From Rhizobium halophilum (GTDB taxonomy: Bacteria > Pseudomonadota > Alphaproteobacteria > Rhizobiales > Rhizobiaceae): 64,000 nucleotides of DNA. Positions 9,611-20,025 of this stretch are shown here, in pieces; position 1 is the first letter of the stretch, and the number at the start of each line of letters is the position of its first letter. The notes under the pieces were generated by a model. That model worked only from the letters and a program-made list of their open reading frames with translations, searched no databases and was not told the DNA's origin. The translations under genes were made by a program, and so were the position numbers. The DNA is taken from contig NZ_JAKJHS010000001.1 of assembly GCF_021648825.1 (NCBI RefSeq), positions 852,788 to 916,787 on the forward strand. The letters run 5' to 3'.

Positions 9611-12600
9611 TCAGCGTCTGTATCCGCCACCCGTGGGCGTGACGACAGTTACCGCTTCGCCGGCCTCGAGAATGGTCTGGCCGCAGCCGCCGAGGTCTTC
9701 GAGCCGCCCATCGAGCCGGCGGACCATGGTCTGGCCGAGCTCACCGGCCTCACCGCCTTCTAGCCCATGCGGTTGGATGGTGCGGTGGGAGGAGAGGATG
9801 GCGCAGGCCATGGTCTGGAGGAAACGGATCGTGCGCTTCGTGCCGTTGCCCGCTGACCACTTGCCCTTGCCGCCTGAATTCTCTCGGATGTGGAAATCCT
9901 CGAGAAGGACCGGGTAGCGCGTCTCGAGAATTTCAGGGTCCGTGAGACGGGAATTCGTCATATGAACATGGACCGCATCCGTGCCGTCGAAGCCCGTGCC
10001 ATCGTTGAAGACGCCGGCGGGCGAGCCGGAGCAAAGCGTCTCGTAGTACTGGTAGGTTTCATTTCCGAAGGTCAGGTTGTTCATCGTGCCCTGGCTCGCA
10101 GCGATCGCACCGAGGGCGCCGAAAAGGGCGTTCGTAACGTGCTGGCTTGTTTCCACATTCCCGGCAACAACGGCCGCCGGGTATTGAGGCTTCAGCATCG
10201 AACCCTCCGGCACGATGATTCGGATCGGTCGCAGGCAGCCGGCATTCATCGGGATCGAGCTTTCGACCATGACCCGGAAGACATAGAGAACCGCCGCGCG
10301 CGTGACGGGCTCGGGGGCATTGAAGTTGTTTGGCTTCTGCGGACTTGTGCCGGTGAAGTCGACCGTCGCCTCGCGTTTTTCCTTGTCGACGGTGATCTTC
10401 ACCCTGATCGTGCTGCCCTGGTCGGTGTCGTAGGAGAATTCGGAATCTCCGAGCTTCTCGACGACGCGGCGCACGCTCTCCTCCGCATTGTCCTGCACAT
10501 GGCCCATATAGGCCTGCACCACGTCGAGCCCGAACTGCGCGATCATCTTGCGCATCTCGTGGACGCCCTTCTCGTTGGCGGCGATCTGGGCGCGCAGGTC
10601 ACCGACGTTCTGGGCGACATTGCGGGCCGGATAGGGGTGGTCGGACAAGAGGCGGGTGATGCCTTCCTCGTCGAAACGGCCACGATCGACCAGGAGCACG
10701 TTGTCGAAAAGTACCCCTTCCTCGTCGACGGTGGTGGCGAGTGGCGTCATGGAGCCGGGCGCAGTGCCGCCGACATCCGCGTGATGGCCGCGCGACGCGA
10801 CGTAGAAGAGGATGTTCTTGCCCTCTGCGTCGAAGACCGGCGTTACCACGGTAATGTCCGGAAGATGCGTTCCGCCATTGTAGGGGGCGTTCAAGGCAAA
10901 GACGTCCCCCGGACGAATCCGGCCCTTGTTCTGGGCGATGATCGATTCCACCGAACGATCCATCGACCCCAGATGGACCGGCATGTGCGGCGCGTTGGCG
11001 ACGAGCGCACCGTTTTCGTCGAAGATGGCGCAGGAGAAGTCCAGCCGCTCCTTGATGTTCACCGACGACGCCGTGTTCTGCAGCGTCACGCCCATCTGTT
11101 CTGCGATCGACATGAAGAGATTGTTGAAGACCTCGAGCAGCACCGGATCGGCTTCCGTGCCGAGCGCCTTGCTGCGCGCAAGGGTCTTCACCCGCTTCAG
11201 CACGACATGGTCGAGCGCGGTGATCTCGAACGACCAGCCATCCTCGACGACGATCGTCTGGTGCGGCTCGACGATGAGGCATGGGCCGGCGGCGCGGGCG
11301 CCGGGGCGGATATCGGCGCGACGATAGACAGGCGCCTGACGCCATTCTCCGCCGGAGAAGAAACGCGTTTCCTCGGTGGCAGTGGGAGCGGCGGCGTCGA
11401 CGGCATGGGTCGGTTCGGTGGATTCTGCACCGCCGCCGATGGCTTCGACTTCATAGGATTCGAAGATGATCTCGCGGTTCTCGAAGATGAAGCCGAACTG
11501 CTTGCGATGAAGCGCTTCGAACACCTCCGTCATCTCCGAAACGGACGAAACCGGGACGGCAAGGGTCGTGTCGGTGCCCTGGTAGCGCAGGTGAGCGCGA
11601 TGGATGACGTCGGTATCGGCTTCGGTCACGCCTTGCGCAGCCATCTCCTGCAGAACGCTCGCTGTCAGTTCGTCGCGGACGGGCGGCAGCGCATCCAGGG
11701 CCTCGCTGAGGGCTATGGACACCGTCTTCTGGCGGGTGGCGCGGATGTCCGCAAGTCCCATGCCATAGGCGGACAGGATGCCGGAGAAGGGGTGGATCAT
11801 GACGGTCAAAATGCCAAGCGCATCGGCCGTCAGGCAAGCATGTTGGCCGCCCGCACCGCCGAAGCAGGTCAGCACGTAATTGGTGACGTCATAGCCGCGC
11901 TGGACGCTGATCTTCTTCACCGCATTCGCCATGTTCTCGACGGCGATCGCCAGGAAGCCGTCTGCGACTTCTTCCGGCGTACGGCCGTCACCAATGGTCA
12001 CGGCCATGTCTTCGAAGGCAGCGCGAACGGCCTCGGCGTCCAGGGGCTGGTCGCGGTTCGGGCCGAAGATCTTCGGGAAGAGGTCGGGCGATAGCTTCCC
12101 GAGCATGACGTTGGCGTCCGTCACGGTGAGCGGGCCGCCGCGGCGATAGGCTTTCGGACCGGGATTGGCGCCGGCGGAATCCGGTCCGACGCGGAAGCGC
12201 CCGTTCTCGAAGTGGAGGATGGAGCCGCCGCCGGCCGCAACGGTGTGGATGGACATCATCGGCGCACGCATCCGCACGCCCGCCACTTCCGTCTCGAAGG
12301 ATCGCTCCAGTTCGCCGTCATAATGAGATACGTCCGTCGATGTGCCGCCCATGTCGAAGCCGATCATGCGGTCAAAGCCAGCGAGCCTCGACGTCTCCAC
12401 TGCGCCAACGACACCGCCGGCGGGACCGGAGAGGATGGCGTCCTTGCCCTGGAACAGGTCGGCCGCCGTAAGGCCGCCGGAGGACTGCATGAACATCAAA
12501 CGCGCCCCGCCTTCGGCGTCGGCACCAAGCTCGGATGCTACCTGCTCGACATAGCGGCGCAGGATCGGCGAGAGATAGGCGTCAACGACCGTCGTGTCGC

Positions 12601-13219
12601 CACGGCCCACCAGCTTGATCAGCGGCGAGACCTCGTGGCTGACGGAGACCTGGGTAAAGCCGATCTCGCGAGCGACCTTGGCGGCCAACTGCTCGTGCTC
12701 CGGGTACCGGTAGGCGTGCATGAAAACGATCGCGACGGCGCGGAATCCGGCATCAAACTGCGCCTGCAGGTCCCGGCGGATGACGGCTTCGTCCGGAGCT
12801 GCCTCGACCTCGCCATCCGCCCGCACGCGCTCGTGGACTTCAACCACGGCGCTGTAGAGCAGTTCCGGCTTGATGATCTTCTTGGCGAAGATGTCGGCCC
12901 GCGCCTGGTAGCCGATCGCCAGCGCATCCCGGAAGCCGCGCGTCGTCACGAGCAGCGTTTTCTCGCCCTTGCGTTCGAGGAGGGCATTGGTCGCAACCGT
13001 GGTGCCCATCTTGACCGCGCCAATCAGTTCGGCAGGTACCGGCTCTCCGGCCTTCAGACCGAGAAGCTCGCGAATGCCTTGCACGGCGGCATCGTGATAA
13101 GCTTCCGCGTTTTCCGACAGGAGCTTGTGAGCGATGAGAGAGCCATCCGGTTTGCGGCCGACAATATCAGTGAATGTGCCACCTCGGTCGATCCAGAAGT
13201 CCCATTTGCCGCTGGTCAT
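9611..13219 (-). CDS. Fused hydantoinase A/B family protein (5-oxoprolinase type)
   Basis: This 1,202-residue ATP-dependent amidohydrolase spans both subunits. The N-terminal HyuA half has [13 protein letters not shown] (residues 9-21) and the glycine-rich ATP region [17 protein letters not shown]. The C-terminal HyuB half begins near residue 720 ([20 protein letters not shown]). Length and fusion match eukaryote-like 5-oxo-L-prolinase, which opens pyroglutamate to glutamate with ATP. A hydantoinase acting on another cyclic amide is the alternative. The start at 13219 has GAGGGG upstream; the frame extends further without good sites. It faces the TRAP operon across about 200 bp. Confidence 0.82.
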   Translation of the reverse strand: MTSGKWDFWIDRGGTFTDIVGRKPDGSLIAHKLLSENAEAYHDAAVQGIRELLGLKAGEPVPAELIGAVKMGTTVATNALLERKGEKTLLVTTRGFRDALAIGYQARADIFAKKIIKPELLYSAVVEVHERVRADGEVEAAPDEAVIRRDLQAQFDAGFRAVAIVFMHAYRYPEHEQLAAKVAREIGFTQVSVSHEVSPLIKLVGRGDTTVVDAYLSPILRRYVEQVASELGADAEGGARLMFMQSSGGLTAADLFQGKDAILSGPAGGVVGAVETSRLAGFDRMIGFDMGGTSTDVSHYDGELERSFETEVAGVRMRAPMMSIHTVAAGGGSILHFENGRFRVGPDSAGANPGPKAYRRGGPLTVTDANVMLGKLSPDLFPKIFGPNRDQPLDAEAVRAAFEDMAVTIGDGRTPEEVADGFLAIAVENMANAVKKISVQRGYDVTNYVLTCFGGAGGQHACLTADALGILTVMIHPFSGILSAYGMGLADIRATRQKTVSIALSEALDALPPVRDELTASVLQEMAAQGVTEADTDVIHRAHLRYQGTDTTLAVPVSSVSEMTEVFEALHRKQFGFIFENREIIFESYEVEAIGGGAESTEPTHAVDAAAPTATEETRFFSGGEWRQAPVYRRADIRPGARAAGPCLIVEPHQTIVVEDGWSFEITALDHVVLKRVKTLARSKALGTEADPVLLEVFNNLFMSIAEQMGVTLQNTASSVNIKERLDFSCAIFDENGALVANAPHMPVHLGSMDRSVESIIAQNKGRIRPGDVFALNAPYNGGTHLPDITVVTPVFDAEGKNILFYVASRGHHADVGGTAPGSMTPLATTVDEEGVLFDNVLLVDRGRFDEEGITRLLSDHPYPARNVAQNVGDLRAQIAANEKGVHEMRKMIAQFGLDVVQAYMGHVQDNAEESVRRVVEKLGDSEFSYDTDQGSTIRVKITVDKEKREATVDFTGTSPQKPNNFNAPEPVTRAAVLYVFRVMVESSIPMNAGCLRPIRIIVPEGSMLKPQYPAAVVAGNVETSQHVTNALFGALGAIAASQGTMNNLTFGNETYQYYETLCSGSPAGVFNDGTGFDGTDAVHVHMTNSRLTDPEILETRYPVLLEDFHIRENSGGKGKWSAGNGTKRTIRFLQTMACAILSSHRTIQPHGLEGGEAGELGQTMVRRLDGRLEDLGGCGQTILEAGEAVTVVTPTGGGYRR

Positions 13220-13273
13220 CACATGCCCCTCACTGACTGCTTTTCTTACACGTGAACATTTCGTCGACAAAAC

Positions 13274-13290
13274 GTCAATGATTGATTGAC
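13274..13290. promoter_or_regulatory. Inverted repeat GTCAAT-N5-ATTGAC, candidate operator
   Basis: A perfect 6-bp inverted repeat lies in the divergent region between the oxoprolinase gene (start 13219) and the TRAP genes (start 13419). The position suits a shared operator, possibly for the MarR-type regulator at 16385. This is inference from position and symmetry only. Confidence 0.4.
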
Positions 13291-13418
13291 AGCAAATTGC
13301 ACACTGCTGCATCATGGCTTCCAGAAGGGCAAAAAAGCCGTCAGAGCGTCGCCCGACCACGGCAACCGAGGGGAGCCGACGATGTTTGACTACCGTAGTT
13401 CACGCGGAAGGACGACCT

Positions 13419-14003
13419 GTGTCCTCCATTGATCCCCATCACAGCATTTTGCCGGAGTGGCTGAGGAGGTCACTCGATGGTCTCTACCTGTCCGCTGGTT
13501 GGCTCGCCGGAATCTTTCTCGTTGCAATCTTCCTGATCATGCTCTCCCTCTCGGCGGGGCGACCCCTTGGAATTGATGTCCCAGCGGGGGATGACTTTGC
13601 CTCCTGGTGCATGGCGGCAACGGCTTTTCTCGGACTTGCCCACACTTTTCGTTCGGGAGAGCTTATCCGCATGGGCCTGCTCATCGACCGATTTTCGGGC
13701 CCAATGAGAAAGCTGATCGAAATCGCTTGCACGGCGATAGGAACTGTAGCCGTCTCGTACTTCGCGTGGTTCGCGATTGAGATGACCTTGTTCTCCTGGC
13801 GCTTCAATGACGTCTCCATGGGAGTCATCGCCGTTCCCCTATGGATCCCGCAACTCGGCATGTCCGTGGGCCTCACGATTCTGGCCATCGCGTTCCTCGA
13901 CGAGCTCCTGCACGTGATGTTTGGGGGCGTGCCTCGGTACGAGAAGCCGAAGGCCGAGAGTAAAGAACAGATCATCGAACGCGTTATGGAAAGCGGGGTC
14001 TGA
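13419..14003 (+). CDS. TRAP transporter small permease (DctQ)
   Basis: This 194-residue protein with four transmembrane segments shows the TRAP small-subunit pattern (LIRMGLLIDRFSGPMRKLIE between segments 2 and 3). GTG 13419 has GGAAGGA 7 nt upstream and is chosen over an ATG at 13314 that would add a non-conserved leader. The large permease starts 2 nt after its stop. It is part of a DctQ-DctM-DctP set divergent from the oxoprolinase, so a cyclic amide or related acid is a plausible substrate. Confidence 0.82.
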   Translation: MSSIDPHHSILPEWLRRSLDGLYLSAGWLAGIFLVAIFLIMLSLSAGRPLGIDVPAGDDFASWCMAATAFLGLAHTFRSGELIRMGLLIDRFSGPMRKLIEIACTAIGTVAVSYFAWFAIEMTLFSWRFNDVSMGVIAVPLWIPQLGMSVGLTILAIAFLDELLHVMFGGVPRYEKPKAESKEQIIERVMESGV

Positions 14004-14005
14004 CC

Positions 14006-15322
14006 ATGGAAGCCTCCTCTCTTGTCGAGATTTCCGGTCTCATCCTCGCGGCCCTCCTTTTCCTCCTTATCGGTGGCGTCTGGATCGGCATAGCGCTGCT
14101 GGTCTGCGGCTTCGTCGCCATGCAGTTCGCCCCTCCCGGCATCCAGATTGGTGCTGCCCTTGCTACGAACGCCTGGAGCGGCTCTGCTTCCTGGAGCCTC
14201 GCGGCCTTGCCCCTGTTCGTGTGGATGGGCGAGATTCTCTATCGCACGCGGCTGTCGGACGAGATGTTCCGCGGCCTGTCGCCCTGGCTGAACTGGCTCC
14301 CCGGACGCTTGGTCCACGTGAATGTTCTTGGGTGCGGGCTATTCGGGGCCGTGTCGGGTTCGTCTGCGGCAACCACCGCCATGGTCGCCAAGATCACCCT
14401 GCCGGAACTCAAGAAGCGTGGCTATGACGATATGATCAGCCTTGGTTCGCTCGCCGGTGCCGGAACGCTCGGCTTCCTGGTGCCGCCGTCGATCACCATG
14501 ATCGTCTATGCGGTCGCGGCCAATGTCTCCATCATTCAGATGTTCATTGCGGGGCTCATTCCTGCTGCAATCGTCATGGTGCTTTACATGGCTGCCATCG
14601 TCGTGTGGTCGCTGATGAACCCGGACAAGAGCCCGCCGCCGGCGCCGAAGACGAGCCTGGCCAGCAAGCTCAGGGAAAGTCTGAACCTTATCCCGCTGGC
14701 GCTCCTGATCATGACCGTCTTCTCGGCGTTGCTCCTGGGCTGGGCGACGGCAACCGAATGTGCGGCCTGGGGCGTGCTGGGCTCACTGGTGATCGCAGCA
14801 TGGCAACGGGCGCTGACATGGAAGAGCTTCAAGGAAAGCGTCATGGGGGCGACCCGCATGACGGCAATGATCATGCTGATCCTCACCGGCGCCGGCTATA
14901 TGTCGATCGCTATGGGTTATACAGGCATTCCCGCTGCTCTAGCAGGTTGGGTCGAAGGCTTCGGTCTCAGCCCCTACGCGCTGATTGCGGTTCTGACCAT
15001 CATGTACATCCTGCTCGGTTGCGCCATCGACGGGCTGTCAATGATCGTACTCACCACGGTCGTGGTGCTTCCGATGATCCAGCAGGCCGGCTTCGACCTC
15101 ATCTGGTTCGGTGTCTTTCTGGTCCTGATGGTCGAGATGGCGCAGATCACGCCGCCTGTGGGGTTCAACCTCTTCGTGCTGCAGACGATGAGCGGCCGCG
15201 ACAGCCTGACGGTTGCCCGCGCAGCGCTGCCTTTCTTCTTCCTGCTCGTGGCGACTGTCGCCATCATCACGGTCTTCCCGGACATCGTGATGGTCCTGCC
15301 GCGAATGGCATTTCCGGGGTAA
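14006..15322 (+). CDS. TRAP transporter large permease (DctM)
   Basis: This 438-residue membrane protein has about 12 hydrophobic segments and typical TRAP large-subunit motifs (SGSSAATTAMVAKITLPELK, GTLGFLVPPSITMIVY, QITPPVGFNLFVLQ). It forms the sodium-driven channel together with the small subunit. It starts 2 nt after the DctQ stop. The binding-protein gene follows after 17 nt. Confidence 0.9.
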   Translation: MEASSLVEISGLILAALLFLLIGGVWIGIALLVCGFVAMQFAPPGIQIGAALATNAWSGSASWSLAALPLFVWMGEILYRTRLSDEMFRGLSPWLNWLPGRLVHVNVLGCGLFGAVSGSSAATTAMVAKITLPELKKRGYDDMISLGSLAGAGTLGFLVPPSITMIVYAVAANVSIIQMFIAGLIPAAIVMVLYMAAIVVWSLMNPDKSPPPAPKTSLASKLRESLNLIPLALLIMTVFSALLLGWATATECAAWGVLGSLVIAAWQRALTWKSFKESVMGATRMTAMIMLILTGAGYMSIAMGYTGIPAALAGWVEGFGLSPYALIAVLTIMYILLGCAIDGLSMIVLTTVVVLPMIQQAGFDLIWFGVFLVLMVEMAQITPPVGFNLFVLQTMSGRDSLTVARAALPFFFLLVATVAIITVFPDIVMVLPRMAFPG

Positions 15323-15339
15323 CACAAAGGGGAATGACA

Positions 15340-16329
15340 ATGAACTTGCACATGCGATCGATCGCCCGGTGGGGCATGACGGCAGCGGCACTCGCCCTGG
15401 GCGCGGGCGCCGCACTTGCCCAGACGGAATGGGTCCTGCCTTCGGCCTATCCACCGGCGAACTATCACACGGAAAACCTCATGCAGTTCGCCTCTGACGT
15501 GGACGCAGCGACGAACGGCGAACTGAAGATCACCGTGCATCCCGGTGCCGCCCTCTTCAAGGCGCCGGAAATCAAGCGCGCCGTTCAGACGGGCCAGGCG
15601 CAGGCCGGCGAGGTCCTGATCTCGCTGCACGAAAACGAGAACCCGGTCTTCGGGATCGACGTCGTGCCCTTCCTCGCCACAAGCTTCGAGGAGTCGAAGA
15701 AGCTGTGGAACGCATCAAAGCCGACGGTAGAGAAAGCACTCGACGATCAGGGATTGAAGCTGCTCTACACGACGCCATGGCCGCCGCAGGGTATCTACAC
15801 CAAGAAGGATGTGAACAGCGTTGCCGACCTACAGGGGCTGAAGTGGCGGGCATACAACGTCGGCACGTCACGCATCGCAGAACTGGTCGGGGCGCAACCT
15901 GTCACGGTGCAGGCGGCGGAACTGCCGCAGGCGCTGGCGACAGGTGTCGTAGACGGGTTGATGACCTCCAGTGCCACCGGTGTCGACTCCAAAATCTGGG
16001 AATCCCTGACGCATTACTATGACACTCAGGCCTGGATCCCGAAGAATGTCATCTTCGTTAACAATGAGGCCTTCGAAGCACTCGATCCAGCCGTGCAGGA
16101 GGCTGTCACCAAGGCAGCTGGCGAGGCCGAGGAGCGCGGATGGACGCTCGCTGCCGAGAAGACCGCAGCCTACATGGATACGCTCAAGCAGAACGGCATG
16201 CAGGTCCTTCCGCCAAGCGAGGAACTGAAGAGCGGACTGACTGAGGTCGGAACTCAACTCACCGAAGATTGGCTGTCCAAGGCCGGCGACGAAGGCAAGG
16301 CCATCATCGACGCCTACAAGAAGATGTAA
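15340..16329 (+). CDS. TRAP transporter substrate-binding protein (DctP)
   Basis: This 329-residue periplasmic protein has a signal peptide ending ALGAGAALAQ and the DctP fold, including the conserved segment LKWRAYNVGTSRIAELVGA. ATG 15340 is preferred over one two codons upstream because AAGGGG is then 7 nt away. A terminator hairpin follows. The ligand is undetermined; the divergent oxoprolinase suggests an oxoproline- or hydantoin-like compound. Confidence 0.87.
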   Translation: MNLHMRSIARWGMTAAALALGAGAALAQTEWVLPSAYPPANYHTENLMQFASDVDAATNGELKITVHPGAALFKAPEIKRAVQTGQAQAGEVLISLHENENPVFGIDVVPFLATSFEESKKLWNASKPTVEKALDDQGLKLLYTTPWPPQGIYTKKDVNSVADLQGLKWRAYNVGTSRIAELVGAQPVTVQAAELPQALATGVVDGLMTSSATGVDSKIWESLTHYYDTQAWIPKNVIFVNNEAFEALDPAVQEAVTKAAGEAEERGWTLAAEKTAAYMDTLKQNGMQVLPPSEELKSGLTEVGTQLTEDWLSKAGDEGKAIIDAYKKM

Positions 16330-16334
16330 TCAAC

Positions 16335-16370
16335 AAGCGCCGCCGGGAAAGCTGGCGGCGCTTCTTTTCT
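16335..16370 (+). terminator. Rho-independent terminator after TRAP operon
   Basis: AAGCGCCGCC and GGCGGCGCTT form a 10-bp stem with a 9-nt loop, 6 nt after the dctP stop. CTTTTCT follows. The regulator at 16385 begins only 15 nt further on, so read-through may supply it. Confidence 0.8.
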
Positions 16371-16384
16371 AGGTAGGGAAGAAC

Positions 16385-16906
16385 ATGTCGGCGCAGAAGG
16401 AAGAACTCGGGCCCATCGTCTCCTCCGGTCATCTCGCAAGTGGTGCCCTTCCAGCGCTTTCCGAGATTGAGTTCGGCTTGATCATGCTGAACCACGCCTT
16501 CAACCGGTGGATGGTGCGCTGCATGGCTGCCGCCGGCATTCCGGATCTCTCTCCCGTGGACATCCTGGTCCTGCACAACATCAACAGCCGCAACAAGCCA
16601 AAGACGCTCGCCGACATCTGCCTCGTGCTCAACATTGAGGACACCCACGTCGTCACTTATGCGCTCAAAAAGCTGGAGCGCATGAAGCTCATCAAATCGG
16701 GACGACGCGGCAAGGAAAAGCTCGTGATGATGACGGAAGCAGGCGCCGAATCCTGCAAGCGCTATAAGGCGATGCGGGAAAGTTTGCTCGTGCCTTCCGT
16801 ACTTGCAACCGAAGTCTCGCCTGAGACCCTATCTGGCATTGCCTCCCGCCTCAGAGCCCTCTCCGGTCACTACGACCATGCCGCAAGAGCCGCAGCATCG
16901 CTTTGA
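16385..16906 (+). CDS. MarR-type winged-helix regulator
   Basis: This 173-residue protein has a winged-helix core at about residues 55-125 (LADICLVLNIEDTHVVTYAL as recognition region, then KLIKSGRRGKEKLVMMTEAG as wing) flanked by dimerisation helices. A GGGAAGAAC run precedes the ATG. It follows the TRAP genes on the same strand and probably controls them and the oxoprolinase. The inverted repeat at 13274 is a candidate site. Confidence 0.78.
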   Translation: MSAQKEELGPIVSSGHLASGALPALSEIEFGLIMLNHAFNRWMVRCMAAAGIPDLSPVDILVLHNINSRNKPKTLADICLVLNIEDTHVVTYALKKLERMKLIKSGRRGKEKLVMMTEAGAESCKRYKAMRESLLVPSVLATEVSPETLSGIASRLRALSGHYDHAARAAASL

Positions 16907-17078
16907 TCCGTCACCTGGCAGACTCGTGATCCTCAAGATGCACCGTAGCGGCCTCGCCCCCCGGAACTCCTGACCGCCCCTGAGCGAGGAAAACAGCTGT
17001 CGCAATACAATGGGACTAGACGCTACGAGATCCCAATACAGCCGACGAGCCTCATGGAAGACTTGTCCTACAGCCGAC

Positions 17079-17906
17079 CTAGCGGGGGGCGTCTACGAAG
17101 GCCATCGGCTGCTGTGGAAACCCACCAACGTGCTGGCAGGTCTCGGCGGCAATGTCCCGACCCGCAACAAGGCATGACTCCAATGCGCCTCCCTGCAGCC
17201 TAGCGGAAAGAAACCCGGCGATGAAGCTGTCGCCCGCACCCGTGGTATCCACCACGTCGACGGCCACGATGCCGGTCGAGGCACGAACGGACACAGACGC
17301 GGCGACGGATCCCTTCTCCCCACGCGTCACGACCGCCAACGCGGCGCCCTCTGACACAAAGTCTAGGAGCATGCGCTCCATTGCCGCGTCATCGGAACCG
17401 GCCGATCCAAACGCAATACTGAGACCGGCAACGCCAATATTGGCAATGTCGGTGTTGACGGAGACATCCTGCGATACGCTAACTCCTGCTTCGGAAAGGA
17501 TCTGCCGCAATGCGCCATCGTCGTCCAACCAGCCAAGATGAACGTGATCCATCGTCTTCAACACCTCGACTTCCGGCGGCGTTGGGCGGTAGCCGGCACA
17601 GACACCGAAGTCCTCGAAGGCGAGCACGCGGTCGCCAGATGGGAGAACCTCGATATCCGTGAAGGCTGTCTTGCCGTTGCGCACCTGAACGTGATCGACC
17701 TTCACGCCATTTTCCGCCAGAAGCGCGCGGGTACGGACCCCGTCTGGATCCGGGCCGATGGCGCCAAAATAGTAGGAGATGTGGCCCAGCCGGGCGAGTT
17801 GCACGGCTACGTTGACCGCATTTCCGCCAACCAGCGATTGGGCAACGGGTGCCCTAAAGCGATCGATACAGTTGTCGCCCACACTGGCGAAGCGAAGCTT
17901 CTTCAT
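17079..17906 (-). CDS. frlD: PfkB-family sugar kinase, fructoselysine/fructosamine 6-kinase-like
   Basis: This 275-residue ribokinase-fold enzyme has the PfkB signature 2 DTTGAGDSFIAGFL (catalytic Asp in GAGD) and an N-terminal NAVNVAVQLARLG region. It is about the length of E. coli FrlD, which phosphorylates fructoselysine on the sugar C6. It is encoded just downstream of an FrlB-like deglycase on the same strand, which fits the two-step Amadori pathway. GGGAGG is 6 nt upstream of ATG 17906. The amino acid carried by the natural fructosamine cannot be read from sequence. Confidence 0.75.
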   Translation of the reverse strand: MKKLRFASVGDNCIDRFRAPVAQSLVGGNAVNVAVQLARLGHISYYFGAIGPDPDGVRTRALLAENGVKVDHVQVRNGKTAFTDIEVLPSGDRVLAFEDFGVCAGYRPTPPEVEVLKTMDHVHLGWLDDDGALRQILSEAGVSVSQDVSVNTDIANIGVAGLSIAFGSAGSDDAAMERMLLDFVSEGAALAVVTRGEKGSVAASVSVRASTGIVAVDVVDTTGAGDSFIAGFLSARLQGGALESCLVAGRDIAAETCQHVGGFPQQPMAFVDAPR

Positions 17907-17967
17907 GGCCACCTCCCATTCAAGCAGAGCCGGCGATGCCGCACGGCTCTGCTTGCACCTGTTTGCG

Positions 17968-18981
17968 CTAGTAAGCCACCCGCTTATAGTAACGGCGGGT
18001 TGTCAGGGGGTGATTGCGCATGACCTCAAGATGGGCGCTGATCCGTTCGAGGACGGTCGCCAGCAGGATGGGAGAAACAAGCGCACGCACTTCGGACGAG
18101 ATGCCGGGCAAATCGAATTCCGCTGTGTCCAGCACCGTCAGCTTGTTGGTGTAGTTTGGCGCGAAGCTCTCCACTCGCTCTGCAAGCGGGCGCAGCGCAT
18201 CCTCGCCCTTGAACAGAATGAGGCTGACATCCTTGTCCACAAGTTCCAGCGTGCCATGGAAGAAGTCGGAGGCGTGCACGGGGCGCGTTCGGATCCATTG
18301 CATCTCTTCCAAGATGCACATCCCATAGTAGAAGGCCTCAGGCCAGACGTTACCGGCGCCAGTGATGATGTGATAATCGGAGCCCGCGAAGACCCGCGCG
18401 AAGGCTTCTGCCCGTGGCTCGAAAGCCCTTTTAACGTCCAGCAGGAGTTCGGGCATTCGGCTAAGTTCGCCGGCCAGTTGCTCGTAGTTCGAAATCTCGC
18501 CGTGATAATGCAGGATCGACAGCGCGATGAAGAGCGACTGCAGATAAAAGGACTCGCAGGATGTATCGTCTTCGGCGAAGTTCACGAAGACATGGTCGCC
18601 GCCCTTGCCGAGAGGCGTTTCCTCATGACCAACCAAGGTAATAACCGTGGCACCGATTTCCTTCAGCTTTTCCAGCAGCGCCACGCTCTCCTTCGTGGTA
18701 CCCGACAGAGACGGCATGACCACGATTGACTTGCTGGTCAGGTGAATAGAGCCGGTGATCACGATCTCGGCCGGCATGTCGAGGAAGACTGGGAAACGCG
18801 ACCGATGCCGCAAGAGCTCGGCGGCCGGCTGCATCAAGATGGCAGCGCCTCCGGTGCCCAGAAAGAAGATGTTTTCTGCTCCACCCGCCAAACAGGATGA
18901 GATTACCGTATTGATCCGCTTCTGGAGCGACGTCGCTCCGCTTTGGATGCGAAGAAATCGCTGCTCATCGAAATTCAGCAT
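17968..18981 (-). CDS. frlB: SIS-domain fructosamine-6-phosphate deglycase-like protein
   Basis: This 337-residue protein has two SIS (sugar isomerase) domains. The first contains FFLGTGGAAILMQP and PSLSGTTKESVALLEKLKE; the second HASDFFHGTLELV. The C-terminus TRRYYKRVAY closely resembles the end of E. coli FrlB. FrlB splits fructoselysine 6-phosphate to glucose 6-phosphate and lysine. It lies upstream of the kinase gene and divergent from a GntR regulator, with an operator palindrome between them. Confidence 0.78.
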   Translation of the reverse strand: MLNFDEQRFLRIQSGATSLQKRINTVISSCLAGGAENIFFLGTGGAAILMQPAAELLRHRSRFPVFLDMPAEIVITGSIHLTSKSIVVMPSLSGTTKESVALLEKLKEIGATVITLVGHEETPLGKGGDHVFVNFAEDDTSCESFYLQSLFIALSILHYHGEISNYEQLAGELSRMPELLLDVKRAFEPRAEAFARVFAGSDYHIITGAGNVWPEAFYYGMCILEEMQWIRTRPVHASDFFHGTLELVDKDVSLILFKGEDALRPLAERVESFAPNYTNKLTVLDTAEFDLPGISSEVRALVSPILLATVLERISAHLEVMRNHPLTTRRYYKRVAY

Positions 18982-19022
18982 TCTCTAGTGTCTCCGTTTG
19001 GAATCTGCCTCAGGCGAATGAT

Positions 19023-19038
19023 TGTAAGACATCTTACA
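19023..19038. promoter_or_regulatory. GntR-type operator TGTAAGACATCTTACA (site 1 of fructosamine regulon)
   Basis: Arms TGTAAGA and TCTTACA are perfect inverted repeats around CA, in the 105-bp region between the divergent deglycase and GntR genes. A near copy with one mismatch lies upstream of the ABC operon at 24850-24865. Paired sites in front of both arms of one pathway strongly suggest the operator of the GntR/UTRA protein encoded here. Confidence 0.7.
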
Positions 19039-19086
19039 TTCAGACGCCATGGCGTCAAGAGTGGAAGGACGGTCCTCGTTAGCGAT

Positions 19087-19917
19087 ATGCATGCTTATCT
19101 GCCTCCTCCCCCTCAGGACTTGAAGCTTGACCTGCCCCACGTTGTCGGACAAGAACATTGGCTGGTTGCACAGACGAGGAACGCCTTGGAAGAGCCCTTA
19201 AGAGATTCCCGCTCTCTGGTTGTCCAGTTGAGGGACCGACTTGCGGACCTTGTCCGAGAAGAAGGATTGCGCCCCGGCGACAAGCTTCCGACGGAAGCGC
19301 AGTTGACACAGCGATTTAAGATTTCTCGTCCGGTCCTGCGGGAAGCCTTCAAGCTCCTGGAACAGGACGACATCATCTACGTCGAACATGGCCGGGGGCG
19401 TTTCGTCTCGGCGATGTCGGCCGTTCAGGTGGATCGGCCGATCACCGTGTTCGAGAGCGTCACCGAAATGACGCGGCACTTCGGTTATAAGCCAGCGACC
19501 AAGGTTCTTTCCATCTCGGAGGAGGTCGCGAGTGATCTACTCCGGGAAAAGCTGAAGCTCGATGAACAGGCACGGGTGATCCGTGTCGAGCGGCTTCGCA
19601 TGCAGGGCTCGGAGCCCATCATTTACAGTATTGACTATGTGCCGCGAACGATCATCCCGACCAAGCTCTACGACGTCGACTGGAGCGGCTCGCTTCTCAA
19701 TCTCCTGGAGAAGTACAAGAACCGGCCGAGAATGTCGGCGGCGAATGTCTCGGCGGTAATGTTACCGAGCGACGTTATAGGACGCCATGATCTTGAAGGT
19801 TTCGGGCCTGCTCTGCTGATCGCGGAAACTTGCTTCAACGCAGCCGGCGTTGCCGTGAATTACGCGTTGGACTATCATCGCGGAACTCATTTCACATTCA
19901 GCCTCGCCAGGAAGTAG
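19087..19917 (+). CDS. GntR/HutC-family regulator with UTRA ligand domain
   Basis: This 276-residue regulator has an N-terminal winged helix at about residues 40-105 (LRPGDKLPTEAQLTQRFKIS, then YVEHGRGRFVS) and a UTRA domain at about 115-270 of the kind that binds phosphorylated sugars. ATG 19087 is the first good start after the operator; no strong ribosome-binding site is visible, so the exact start is uncertain. It is divergent from the deglycase gene and analogous in position to frlR. It is predicted to be released by a fructosamine or its 6-phosphate. Confidence 0.8.
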   Translation: MHAYLPPPPQDLKLDLPHVVGQEHWLVAQTRNALEEPLRDSRSLVVQLRDRLADLVREEGLRPGDKLPTEAQLTQRFKISRPVLREAFKLLEQDDIIYVEHGRGRFVSAMSAVQVDRPITVFESVTEMTRHFGYKPATKVLSISEEVASDLLREKLKLDEQARVIRVERLRMQGSEPIIYSIDYVPRTIIPTKLYDVDWSGSLLNLLEKYKNRPRMSAANVSAVMLPSDVIGRHDLEGFGPALLIAETCFNAAGVAVNYALDYHRGTHFTFSLARK

Positions 19918-20025
19918 CCCGCTGCCGCGCACGATCGGTTGAGTGCAGAAGGGCGGCGGTCTCATCTGGGACCCCATGAACTGCGCCAAATCTCGCAACG
20001 TGGCTGAGTGTCACCACGGCAGCGC

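Noticed and set aside
10599..11345. Long open frame antisense or out of frame within the oxoprolinase gene
   Set aside because: It overlaps a clearly conserved coding frame, is arginine-rich shadow sequence and has no motif or ribosome-binding site.
9890..12094. 734-codon plus-strand frame opposite the oxoprolinase
   Set aside because: A mirror frame of GC-rich coding DNA; the minus-strand protein has GGTFTD and full-length family structure.
16335..16370. Operator for the MarR gene
   Set aside because: GC-rich stem plus T-run directly after a stop codon fits a terminator better.
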